Below are positions 40,042 to 48,297 of a stretch of DNA of 64,000 bases, in pieces. The translations under genes and the position numbers were made by a program. Origin of the DNA: Pontibacterium sp049599735 (GTDB lineage: Bacteria > Pseudomonadota > Gammaproteobacteria > Pseudomonadales > Balneatricaceae); contig JBMYOX010000009.1 in NCBI GenBank assembly GCA_049599735.1, forward strand, positions 11,374-75,373, given 5' to 3'. The notes under the pieces are model-generated. The model had not been told where the DNA came from. It made no database searches and was given only the letters and a program-made list of their open reading frames with translations. Each line of letters opens with the position of its first letter. The stretch's first letter is position 1.

Positions 40042-41619
40042 ATGGAAATCAATTACTCAGGAAAGTCGGTTCTGATCGTCGACAACACGCTCGAGGATCT
40101 TGCATCATTGCGTCAAATCCTGGGGCATCTGGGTGTACAGCGTATTCAGGTCGCCGCCTCGGTTAACATGGCGCTTAGCCTGCTGAGGATTGAGAAATAC
40201 GACCTTTGTTTTGTTGATTATGACCTGGGTAAAGATGACAAAAATGGTTTGCAATTGCTGCATGAAGCTAATGCCGAATCCCTTCTGACTCATCGCCACC
40301 TCTTTATTCTGGTGGTTGATACCGAGCGTTCTAATTTGTTGTTCGGATCGCTGGAACACTCCCCTGATACTTACATATCCAAGCCTTATCAACTGCCAAA
40401 AGTACGGGCCCGGCTGGATAAGGTTATGCGTATCAAACATGTGACTGAACCGGTTGATCAGCTGTTGGATGAAGGCGAGCTGGCAGCTGCATTGCAGCGC
40501 TGTGATCAGCTGGCGGATCTTTTTCCCGGGCTGCAGCTTTATCTCTGTCGGCTTAAGGGTATTATTTTACTGCAACTTAAACGTTACTCTGCCGCTCTGA
40601 AGCTTTTTGAGTTATTAACAGAGCGCAGAGACCTTCCCTGGGCTGAAGTGGGGCTGGGTTCTGCCTGTTTCCATCTGGGGCGTTATGATGATGCGTTAAA
40701 AATACTTAACCGGGTGGTGGATAACCAGCATGTTTGTGTTGAGGCCTTTTCCTGGCTGGGACGTGCCCACCGGGCAAAAGGCTCACTTCAGCAGGCTGTC
40801 ACTTTGATGCGTAAGGCTATTATGCTGCAACCAACTGTGCCGCAGTTGCAGCGGGAGCTGGCAGATCTGGCGGCGCAGGCTTCTGACTGGGAGCTTTCAG
40901 TGGATGCCTACCGTGCGGCGGTACGGTACGCACGTTACTCGGTTTTTCAGGAGCCTTCATCTTATTTTGGTCTGGCGCGGGCGCTGGCTTACCGGATGAA
41001 GGAAGCAGGTGAGGCGCAGGCTGCTGAGGCAGAGGAGGAGGTGATTCGTCTGTTTGAGGCGGTTGTACTGGATCATCAGCATTATGAAGGAATAGGCTTG
41101 CGGGCAAAGCTGTGTGCCGGTGATATTTTCCGTATCGGCAATGTACCTGTGCTGGCGGAGCAGCGTTTGCATGATGCCTGGGCGATGTTCCAGGCGCTGA
41201 GTCCAGAGGTGCAGTGTTTATGGCTGGACGCCGTGCTGGATGCAACTGCGGGCACTCCTTTGGCTGATGAGGTTAATCAGCAGAAAAAGGCGCTGTCTGA
41301 AGTGATGGTTGGCCTTCCCTGGGCTAAGGCTAATCTGAAAGCGCTTATGAGTTTTCGAAAGGGCGATTATGAAGCGGCTTTTCTTTTGTTTCGTCATGCA
41401 CATCAGGCACAACCCGGTCATATCGGCATTGCCCTTAATCTGATCCAGGCCGGTATTGAAGTCGCAAGACGTGAAACAGACAGCGCGGTTACGCTGATAC
41501 GTTGCAATAAAGTGCTTTCTCAGGTGCGTTTTGGTGAGTTATCTGAACGCCAGCAGGGGCGCTACCGGGCGCTGGCCAAACACTGTGCAGAGCTTATCCG
41601 CCCTGCTCCTGCTGCATAA
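40042..41619 (+). CDS. Response regulator receiver domain with TPR-repeat region
   Basis: A 525-residue protein with an N-terminal CheY-like receiver (about residues 5-130; SVLIVDN near the start, phospho-acceptor Asp in CFVDYDLG, conserved Lys in YISKPY) followed by a long helical region with TPR-like repeats (about 140-510). No DNA-binding or enzymatic output domain is visible, so output is probably by protein-protein contact. I place the start at the ATG at 40042 (MEINYSGKSVLIVD), since homologous receivers begin about seven residues before GKSVL; a GTG at 40030 is possible. No histidine kinase is adjacent. Confidence 0.82.
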   Translation: MEINYSGKSVLIVDNTLEDLASLRQILGHLGVQRIQVAASVNMALSLLRIEKYDLCFVDYDLGKDDKNGLQLLHEANAESLLTHRHLFILVVDTERSNLLFGSLEHSPDTYISKPYQLPKVRARLDKVMRIKHVTEPVDQLLDEGELAAALQRCDQLADLFPGLQLYLCRLKGIILLQLKRYSAALKLFELLTERRDLPWAEVGLGSACFHLGRYDDALKILNRVVDNQHVCVEAFSWLGRAHRAKGSLQQAVTLMRKAIMLQPTVPQLQRELADLAAQASDWELSVDAYRAAVRYARYSVFQEPSSYFGLARALAYRMKEAGEAQAAEAEEEVIRLFEAVVLDHQHYEGIGLRAKLCAGDIFRIGNVPVLAEQRLHDAWAMFQALSPEVQCLWLDAVLDATAGTPLADEVNQQKKALSEVMVGLPWAKANLKALMSFRKGDYEAAFLLFRHAHQAQPGHIGIALNLIQAGIEVARRETDSAVTLIRCNKVLSQVRFGELSERQQGRYRALAKHCAELIRPAPAA

Positions 41620-41655
41620 ATTGAGCCTCTGTGATTGTCCCGGAGTGGTCGCTAA

Positions 41656-41684
41656 TTGCATTAAGGCAGGCAGCCCGATAAAAT
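41656..41684 (+). promoter_or_regulatory. Predicted promoter of mevalonate operon
   Basis: TTGCAT (41656-41661) and TAAAAT (41679-41684) with a 17-base spacer lie about 70 bases before the HMG-CoA reductase start. This is the only good promoter-like pair I see before the operon. Confidence 0.5.
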
Positions 41685-41755
41685 CCCGCCCACTCTTATT
41701 TTTTTGCAGGGCTGCTTCCGGTGCCCCTGAGCCTCTTTTATTCGTTGATGACACC

Positions 41756-42793
41756 ATGAAAGCACACAAGATTCAGCAAGCTCCTATTCCAATGCGCACT
41801 GTTGGCCCCATTAAGATTAGTGGCCCTGTGCTGGATGAAAAAATCGCGGTGCCTCTGGCAACCTATGAAACGCCACTCTGGCATTCTGTTGGTCGGGGCG
41901 CCCGTGTTTCGGCGCTGGTGGAGCAGGGCATTAAAACAACGGTGATTGATGAGCGCATGACCCGCTCTGTGTTGCTGGAAGCGGAAGATGCAACTGCGGC
42001 GATGCTGGCGGTGAATGATATTAAATCCCGCCGGGATGACTTGCAGGCGGTGGTGGCAACCTCCAGCCGCTTTGCGACTCTGATTGATATGAACAGCCAG
42101 ATTGTGGCGAACCTGATTTATCTGCGCCTGGAATTTACCACCGGTGATGCTTCAGGCCACAATATGGTGACGAATGCGGCTGATAAGCTGATTCCCTGGT
42201 TGCTGCAGCAATACCCGCAATTACGTTACTCCTCCATTTCGGGTAACTATTGCTCTGATAAAAAAGCCACCGCCGTCAACGGTATTTTGGGACGTGGTAA
42301 GTATGTAATCAGTGAAATTGTGATTCCGCGTGAGTTGTGCGAACGCCGCCTTAAAACCACGCCGGAAAAAGTGGTTGACCTGAATATTAAAAAGAATCTG
42401 ATTGGTACTATGATTGCGGGTGGCTTACGCAGCGCCAATGCACACTATGCTAATATGTTGCTCGCTTTTTACCTGGCGACCGGTCAGGATGCGGCCAATA
42501 TTATTGAGGGTTCTCAGGGTATTGTTCATGCTGAGGTGCGTGAGGGGGATCTGTATTTTTCCTGTACTTTGCCCAATTTGATTGTGGGTTCTGTGGGTAA
42601 CGGTAAAGGCCTGGATTTTGTTGAAGAGAATCTGCGCGCGCTGGGCTGTAAAGAAGATCGCGCGCCGGGTGCTAATGCACGCCGTTTAGCGGCAATTTGT
42701 GCGGCGACGGTGCTGTGTGGTGAATTATCCCTGCTGGCGGCACAAACCAATCCGGGTGAGCTGATGGAAGCCCATATTAAGCTGGAGCGCTGA
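41756..42793 (+). CDS. Hydroxymethylglutaryl-CoA reductase
   Basis: Reduces HMG-CoA to mevalonate with NAD(P)H, the committed step of the mevalonate pathway. The start at 41756 (MKAHKIQQAPIPMRTVGPIKISG) gives 345 residues, a bare catalytic domain. Family motifs: ERMTRSVLLEAEDA, SSISGNYCSDKKATAVNGILGRGK (the catalytic lysine region), GQDAANIIEGSQG (catalytic Asp), SCTLPNLIVGSVGNGKGL, and the C-terminal catalytic His in MEAHIKLER. These resemble class I more than the mevalonii-type class II. The usual DAMGMNM NADP(H) motif is DASGHNM here. The gene shares one base with the next (TGATG). Confidence 0.9.
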   Translation: MKAHKIQQAPIPMRTVGPIKISGPVLDEKIAVPLATYETPLWHSVGRGARVSALVEQGIKTTVIDERMTRSVLLEAEDATAAMLAVNDIKSRRDDLQAVVATSSRFATLIDMNSQIVANLIYLRLEFTTGDASGHNMVTNAADKLIPWLLQQYPQLRYSSISGNYCSDKKATAVNGILGRGKYVISEIVIPRELCERRLKTTPEKVVDLNIKKNLIGTMIAGGLRSANAHYANMLLAFYLATGQDAANIIEGSQGIVHAEVREGDLYFSCTLPNLIVGSVGNGKGLDFVEENLRALGCKEDRAPGANARRLAAICAATVLCGELSLLAAQTNPGELMEAHIKLER

Positions 42794-43821
42794 TGTCTGA
42801 TCCCACGAATGAGCGTAAAATAGAACATATTCGCGCCATTGAGCGCGATGCTTCGACAGATCGTAACGGGCGTTATTTTGATCGTATTCATCTGAGTCAC
42901 CGGGCGATGCCTGAACTCTCGCTGGAGCAAATTGATACCCGCGTCGACTTTTTGGGTAAATCGCTGAGTTTTCCCTTGCTGATTTCTTCCATGACGGGTG
43001 GTGATCATGCGCTGGTTAAAAAAATTAACCGCCACCTGGCTGAGGCCGCGCAAGCCACGGGCGTTGCGATGGCGGTGGGTTCTCAGCGGGTTATGTTTAC
43101 GGCACCTGAAGCCAGGCAGAGTTTTGATCTTCGTCGGTACGCACCGGATGCGCTTTTGCTTGGTAATATTGGTGCCGTACAGCTCAACTATGGTATGGGC
43201 TACGAACAGGCACAAGACGCGGTAGACTGTCTGGGGGCTGATGGTTTGTATCTGCATCTGAATCCTTTACAGGAAGCCGTGCAGCCGGAAGGCGATACGG
43301 ACTTTTCGGGTTTGCAGGCAAAAATTGCGGCACTGGTGGAAACGTTGCCGGTGCCTGTTTTATTAAAAGAAGTGGGTTCGGGGCTTTCGCCTGCTGATAT
43401 AGAGCAGGGGCTGGCGGCAGGGGTTCGTTATTTTGACCTGGCCGGTACCGGCGGTACGTCCTGGAGTCGTATTGAGCATCATCGTTGCACCGATGGTTCT
43501 GATCTGGGTTTGCGTTTCCAGGACTGGGGTATTCCAACCCCTAAAGCCCTGCAACTGGTTGAACCTTATCAGGATCATGCGGTTTTCATTGCCAGCGGCG
43601 GTCTCAGAGATGGGATTGATATGGTGAAATCTGTTATACTCGGCGCCTCTTTGTGTGGTGTCGCTGCGCCGTTGCTGAAACCTGCGATGGATTCAGCCGA
43701 TGCTGTGATAGCGGAGATCGAAAGGATGCGCCGCGAATTTACTACTGCTATGTTTCTGCTGGGTGCTCAGGATGTTTCTGCTTTATACAGAAACCGGGCC
43801 CTGATGCTTGAAGAGTGTTGA
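42793..43821 (+). CDS. fni: Type 2 isopentenyl-diphosphate isomerase
   Basis: FMN-dependent isomerase interconverting IPP and DMAPP. The 342-residue TIM-barrel protein has SSMTGG (about residues 65-70), VGSQR (about 95-99), GNIGA, LHLNPLQEAVQPEGD (about 156-170, substrate and Mg), KEVGSGLS, and the FMN-phosphate loops DLAGTGGTSW and ASGGLRDGID. The ATG overlaps the HMG-CoA reductase stop by one base, so translation is coupled. Confidence 0.94.
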   Translation: MSDPTNERKIEHIRAIERDASTDRNGRYFDRIHLSHRAMPELSLEQIDTRVDFLGKSLSFPLLISSMTGGDHALVKKINRHLAEAAQATGVAMAVGSQRVMFTAPEARQSFDLRRYAPDALLLGNIGAVQLNYGMGYEQAQDAVDCLGADGLYLHLNPLQEAVQPEGDTDFSGLQAKIAALVETLPVPVLLKEVGSGLSPADIEQGLAAGVRYFDLAGTGGTSWSRIEHHRCTDGSDLGLRFQDWGIPTPKALQLVEPYQDHAVFIASGGLRDGIDMVKSVILGASLCGVAAPLLKPAMDSADAVIAEIERMRREFTTAMFLLGAQDVSALYRNRALMLEEC

Positions 43822-43836
43822 GGATCGAGACCTTTT

Positions 43837-45003
43837 ATGTCTGTCGGTATTGACGAAATAAGTTTCTATACATCGAATTACTATCTGGACCTGCGCACTC
43901 TGGCAGAGGTGCAGCATACGGATCCGGATAAGTATTATGAGGGCATTGGCCAGGAAAAGATGGGCATGGCCGCTCCCGATGAAGATGTTGTTACTATGGC
44001 TGCTAATGCGGCGCTGCCGCTGATTGAGCGTGTGGGTACTGATGCCATCAGTTCGCTGCTGTTTGCCACTGAAACCGGTATTGATCAGTCCAAGTCGGCA
44101 GGTGTGTATGTGCACCGCCTGTTGGGGCTGCATGCAAATTGTCGGGTCGTTGAGCTGAAGCAGGCCTGTTATAGCGCAACAGCGGCTATTCAGATGGCCT
44201 GTGCGCTGGTGGCGCGTAATCCGGAAAAGAAAGTGCTGGTGGTTGCCTCCGATGTGGCACGCTACGATCTGAATACGCCGGGTGAGGCGACTCAGGGCTG
44301 TGGTGCAGTAGCTATCCTGATTTCATCTGATCCGCGTTTGCTGGAAATAAATCCTGAAGTGGGCAACTACACTGAAGATGTGATGGATTTCTGGCGTCCG
44401 AACTACCGGGCAACGGCGTTGGTTGATGGAAAATACTCTACCAAAATTTATCTGAAATCGTTAAAGAAAGCCTGGGAGCATTTCCGGGATGCCAGTTCAC
44501 TGGCCTTTGATGATTTTAATCATTTTTGTTATCACCTGCCTTTCAGCCGTATGGCGCAGAAAGCACACCGGCATCTGGCTAAATTAAATAAAGCCAGCCT
44601 GTCGCTGGAGCAGGTTGAAGCGCAGATAGAAGATACCCTGAATTACAACCGTATTATCGGTAACAGTTATACAGCCTCCATGTATATCGGGCTTGCCTCG
44701 CTGCTGGAAAACTGTAAACAGAATATTGCCGGTCACCATATTGGTTTCTTTAGTTATGGCTCGGGTTGTGTCGCTGAGTTTTTCTCGGGCACTGTAGTTG
44801 CCGGTTATGAAAAATTCCTGCACCGTGATCATCATCTGTCGATGCTGGGCGCCCGTAAGGAAGTCTCTTACGATGAATACCTTAATCTTTACCGCTATCC
44901 CGATCCCCGTGACGGTAGCGAATTGACGATTGATAAAGATACGACGGGCCGTTTCCGATTGGCCGGTATCAGTCATCACAAGCGAGAATATGTAACGAAC
45001 TGA
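43837..45003 (+). CDS. Hydroxymethylglutaryl-CoA synthase
   Basis: Condenses acetyl-CoA with acetoacetyl-CoA to HMG-CoA. The 388-residue thiolase-fold protein is of the bacterial mvaS type. Catalytic residues are visible: Glu in LLFATETGIDQSKS (about residue 79), Cys in ELKQACYSATAA (about residue 111), and His in FCYHLPFSRMAQKAHRH (about residue 232). RBS GAGGATCGAG precedes the ATG. The stop overlaps the next ATG (TGATG). No acetoacetyl-CoA thiolase is in the operon. Confidence 0.94.
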   Translation: MSVGIDEISFYTSNYYLDLRTLAEVQHTDPDKYYEGIGQEKMGMAAPDEDVVTMAANAALPLIERVGTDAISSLLFATETGIDQSKSAGVYVHRLLGLHANCRVVELKQACYSATAAIQMACALVARNPEKKVLVVASDVARYDLNTPGEATQGCGAVAILISSDPRLLEINPEVGNYTEDVMDFWRPNYRATALVDGKYSTKIYLKSLKKAWEHFRDASSLAFDDFNHFCYHLPFSRMAQKAHRHLAKLNKASLSLEQVEAQIEDTLNYNRIIGNSYTASMYIGLASLLENCKQNIAGHHIGFFSYGSGCVAEFFSGTVVAGYEKFLHRDHHLSMLGARKEVSYDEYLNLYRYPDPRDGSELTIDKDTTGRFRLAGISHHKREYVTN

Positions 45004-45992
45004 TGAAAGCGATCGCCCCGGGCAAAGTTATTCTGAGTGGTGAGCACTCGGTTGTTTACGGGGCGCCAGCGATTGCTCTGGCGGTCACAGAACATATTCA
45101 GGCAACCTTTCAGCCGGATAACTCCGGTTATCTCTCCATTGATACCGGTGAGGCCGATATTTATCGCCTTGCCGGTGATCAGCTTCCCGCCCTGAAAAAC
45201 CAGTGTGATTTGCGTTACCATGCCTTTGAGGCTGGTAAACAGTCTGTTTCCTGCTTGCTGGATCATGCTCAGGATCTGCTGTTGTACGCCCTGGCACAAC
45301 AGGAAAGTCTTCCCTCAGGTTGCTTATCAACCACCTCTACGTTGCCCACCGGCTCAGGTATGGGTTCTTCTGCGGCGGCTATTGCGGCAACCCTGCTACT
45401 GTCTGAACAATTAACAGGGCGGCCTCGTACTTTATCTGAGCGTTTTGAGCTGGTGCGTTATTGCGAGCGGCTACAACATGGCAGAGGCAGTGCGATTGAT
45501 GCCGCCGCTGTGACTTACGGTGGCCTGGTGCGTGTTCAGCAAAATCAGATCAGCCATTTAGATTGCCATTTAGGTGAAGGCTGGTATCGGGTTAATACAG
45601 GTCAGCCATCTGTGACAACCGGGCAATGTGTCGAAGCGGTGCGACAGGCATTTGCAAGCAGCAGTATCTGGAGTGAGTTTGCTGCTATTACCGATCAGTT
45701 TATCGATGCACTGTCTGATCCTGATACGCTGAAAACATTGTTGTCGGCTAATCATCAATTATTAGAACGTATCGGGGTTGTGCCCGAACCGGTTGCCGCA
45801 TTTATCCGTCAGGTTGAGCTACAGGGCGGGGCGGCTAAAATCAGCGGTGCCGGTGCGCATCAGGGTAAGGGCGGGGGGTTGGTTTTACTTTATCTGCCGG
45901 AAGGTCATGCACAAGATCTCTGTGAAACTTTTGCTTATAGTTGCTCGCCGTTAAAAGAGGATAGCCTGGGTGCACGCTCTATCAACGATTAA
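45003..45992 (+). CDS. GHMP kinase, probably mevalonate kinase
   Basis: A 329-residue GHMP kinase. Motif 1 is APGKVILSGEHSVVYGAPA (about residues 5-23), motif 2 the ATP loop PTGSGMGSSAAA (about 115-126), followed by the HGRGSAIDAAAVTYGG motif with the likely catalytic Asp, and motif 3 KISGAGAHQGKGGG. The N-terminal HSVVYG and the order in the operon favour mevalonate kinase (mevalonate to 5-phosphomevalonate). Substrate assignment between this and the next kinase is by pattern only. Confidence 0.82.
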   Translation: MKAIAPGKVILSGEHSVVYGAPAIALAVTEHIQATFQPDNSGYLSIDTGEADIYRLAGDQLPALKNQCDLRYHAFEAGKQSVSCLLDHAQDLLLYALAQQESLPSGCLSTTSTLPTGSGMGSSAAAIAATLLLSEQLTGRPRTLSERFELVRYCERLQHGRGSAIDAAAVTYGGLVRVQQNQISHLDCHLGEGWYRVNTGQPSVTTGQCVEAVRQAFASSSIWSEFAAITDQFIDALSDPDTLKTLLSANHQLLERIGVVPEPVAAFIRQVELQGGAAKISGAGAHQGKGGGLVLLYLPEGHAQDLCETFAYSCSPLKEDSLGARSIND

Positions 45993-46911
45993 AGTCACTG
46001 CCCCGGGCAGCATTATGCTGATGGGTGAACATGCTGTTTTATTTGGCCATCAGGCGCTGGCCTGTGCGGTGGATAAGTTTATGTGTGTCACTTTAACAGC
46101 CCGCGAAGACCGTGATGTGGTGATCGACTCTGCCTTAGCAACTTACCAGGCTTCACTGGACACGCTGACTGAAGATGAGCGCCTGAGTTTTGTACTGGCT
46201 GCAATTCGCCGGTTCAGCGACCAGCTGCCAAGTGGCTTTCATCTGTCTATAAAATCTGAATTTTCCCATACGGTGGGTTTAGGTTCGTCTGCGGCGGTGA
46301 CGGCTGCGGTTGTGACCGCTTTGCTGGCTTTTTCAGGTGAAGATGTCACTGATAAAACGGCTGTTTTTGATCATGCGCTGGCGATTGTACATGATGTGCA
46401 GGATGGCCGGGGTTCTGGCACTGACCTGGTTGCATCGGTCTATGGCGGGCTGGTGGCTTATCGGGTCAAACCCCGTGAGATTAAAGCGCTGTCGGGCCTT
46501 CCGCCGATCAGCCTGTTTTATGCGGGTTATAAAACCCGGACACCGGATGTTTTACGTAAAGTGGAAGCCAACAGCCGGACACAGCCAGCGATATTTCACA
46601 GTCTGTACCAGTTAATGAATCAGACCTGTGAAGCGGCTGAAACAGCCATTATTCATCAGCAGTGGCAAGAGCTGGGCCGCTTAATGGATATCTATCAGGG
46701 GCTGATGGAAGCACTGGGGGTTTGTGATCAGACACTGGCAGATATGATCTGGCGCTTGCGTAGCTCAGAGCATATTTGTGGTGTAAAAATCTCAGGCTCG
46801 GGTTTGGGTGATTGTGTTGTTGTGCTGGGTAAAGACAATAACCTTGAGTTACCTTATGAAGAAATTCCGGTTGCGGTATCCGCCAGGGGAGTAGAAATTG
46901 AGTTTACGTAA
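45970..46911 (+). CDS. GHMP kinase, probably phosphomevalonate kinase
   Basis: A 313-residue GHMP kinase starting at a GTG at 45970 with GAGG nine bases upstream, overlapping the previous gene by 23 bases. Motifs: APGSIMLMGEHAVLFGHQA (about residues 11-29), VGLGSSAAVTAA (about 103-114), GRGSGTDLVASVYGG (about 148-162) and ISGSGLGDCVVVLG (about 277-290). The GSGLGDC motif and the C-terminal GVEIEF resemble phosphomevalonate kinases (5-phosphomevalonate to diphosphomevalonate), which fits the missing step. A second mevalonate-kinase-like specificity cannot be excluded by eye. Confidence 0.72.
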   Translation: MHALSTIKVTAPGSIMLMGEHAVLFGHQALACAVDKFMCVTLTAREDRDVVIDSALATYQASLDTLTEDERLSFVLAAIRRFSDQLPSGFHLSIKSEFSHTVGLGSSAAVTAAVVTALLAFSGEDVTDKTAVFDHALAIVHDVQDGRGSGTDLVASVYGGLVAYRVKPREIKALSGLPPISLFYAGYKTRTPDVLRKVEANSRTQPAIFHSLYQLMNQTCEAAETAIIHQQWQELGRLMDIYQGLMEALGVCDQTLADMIWRLRSSEHICGVKISGSGLGDCVVVLGKDNNLELPYEEIPVAVSARGVEIEFT

Positions 46912-47899
46912 AATTGATGTGGTGCGCGCCCTGATACCCAATGGCGTGAGCGCCGGTGAGCTGGGTAAAGCATTTGCGCCCAGTAATATTGCATTGTGTA
47001 AGTACTGGGGTAAGCGAAATCAGGAATTAAACCTGCCGATTAATGCCAGCCTTTCTGTCTCACTGGCGCACCTGGGCTCTGAAACTTGTATTACCGAATC
47101 ACAGACGGGTAAAGATCAGGTACTGCTGAACGGTGAAGTTCTGACCGCTGACAGTAAGTTTGCCCGCAAAGTGATCGATTTTATCGACCTGTTTCGTGGT
47201 GATTTAAAACAGCCGGTGTGTGTGCAGACCCATAATAATATTCCTACCGCGGCAGGACTGGCCTCTTCGGCCTCAGGCTTTGCTGCGCTTATGCTGGCGC
47301 TGAACCAGTTTTATCGTTTGGGCCTTAGTCTGCCGCAACTATCTGCGTTTGCCCGGATGGGCAGTGGCAGTGCGTCCCGCTCGGTATTTACCGGCTTTGT
47401 GGAATGGCAGATGGGGCACCGGGATGATGGTATGGACAGCATTGCCAGGCCATTGGACAATCGCTGGCCGGATTTGCGTATCGGGCTGCTTAAAGTGGCC
47501 ACCGGTGAGAAAAAAGTTGATTCACGCGCGGGCATGCAACGCACAGTAGAAAGCGCACATTTGTATCAGAGCTGGCCTTTGCAGGCGGCGGTGGATCTGG
47601 AGAAATTGCATCAGGCGATTGCTCAGCAGGATTTCAGCTTACTGGGTGAAACAGCCGAGCAAAATGCTTTATCTATGCATGCCACGATGATCGCTTCCTG
47701 GCCTCCTTTGTTGTACTGGCAGCCGGATTCTGTGGCTGCGATGCATCAAATTTGGGCGCTTCGGGCAGAAGGTTTACCACTTTATTTTACAATGGATGCC
47801 GGGCCTAATCTAAAGCTGTTATTTACGGCAGATATTGAAGCACAAGTGAAAGCCGCCTTCCCGGATCTGGAAGTGGTGGTACCTTTTTGTAGTGAATAA
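46898..47899 (+). CDS. mvaD: Diphosphomevalonate decarboxylase
   Basis: ATP-dependent decarboxylation of diphosphomevalonate to IPP. The 333-residue protein has APSNIALCKYWGKRN (about residues 27-41), LPINASLSVSL (about 45-55), TAAGLASSASGFAAL (about 115-129), GSGSASRSVF (about 150-159) and the catalytic Asp in TMDAGPN (about 297-303). The start is a TTG at 46898 with GGGGA seven to eight bases upstream, overlapping the preceding kinase by 14 bases. It closes the pathway to IPP. Confidence 0.93.
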   Translation: MSLRKIDVVRALIPNGVSAGELGKAFAPSNIALCKYWGKRNQELNLPINASLSVSLAHLGSETCITESQTGKDQVLLNGEVLTADSKFARKVIDFIDLFRGDLKQPVCVQTHNNIPTAAGLASSASGFAALMLALNQFYRLGLSLPQLSAFARMGSGSASRSVFTGFVEWQMGHRDDGMDSIARPLDNRWPDLRIGLLKVATGEKKVDSRAGMQRTVESAHLYQSWPLQAAVDLEKLHQAIAQQDFSLLGETAEQNALSMHATMIASWPPLLYWQPDSVAAMHQIWALRAEGLPLYFTMDAGPNLKLLFTADIEAQVKAAFPDLEVVVPFCSE

Positions 47900-47916
47900 A
47901 GAGGAAGGAATCTGTG

Positions 47917-48249
47917 ATGGTACGCTATATAGCAGGGCTGGTGATATTAATAGCGGTAGCGAGTTATGGCGCTTACAGTGCTTCAGCGTCGTTAAAGTAT
48001 CGTGAAGCGGGCGCTATTGAATATAACTGGCAGGCCGCATTGACGTTTTGTGAAAGGCAGCAGTCCCGTTTGCCGAGTATTCTGGAACTGGCGGGTCTGA
48101 TGTATCGGGGTGTGCTGGTGCAACCCGCCACTGATTACTGGAGCCGCACGGCTTTATTTGGTTATGCCTTTGGTGCCAATACTAAATCTTATATTCTGAG
48201 CTTTGACCGTTTCAGTGATATTGACCATGTGGTTTGTGTGCGTGACTGA
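47917..48249 (+). CDS. Small exported or anchored protein, DUF1566/Lcl-like
   Basis: A 110-residue protein with an N-terminal hydrophobic segment (VRYIAGLVILIAVASYGAYS), either an uncleaved anchor or a signal sequence. The rest has the pattern WQAAL..C......LPSILELAGL....... YWSRTA....A........ CVRD, resembling the short C-type-lectin-like DUF1566 module, where two cysteines may pair. The ATG at 47917 has AAGGAA six bases upstream. It follows mvaD by 17 bases; a link to isoprenoid synthesis is not evident. Confidence 0.6.
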   Translation: MVRYIAGLVILIAVASYGAYSASASLKYREAGAIEYNWQAALTFCERQQSRLPSILELAGLMYRGVLVQPATDYWSRTALFGYAFGANTKSYILSFDRFSDIDHVVCVRD

Positions 48250-48297
48250 GTGGCTGTTGAGTGGGTAACGGTTGCCGGTCTTCCCTCATAAAAACAC

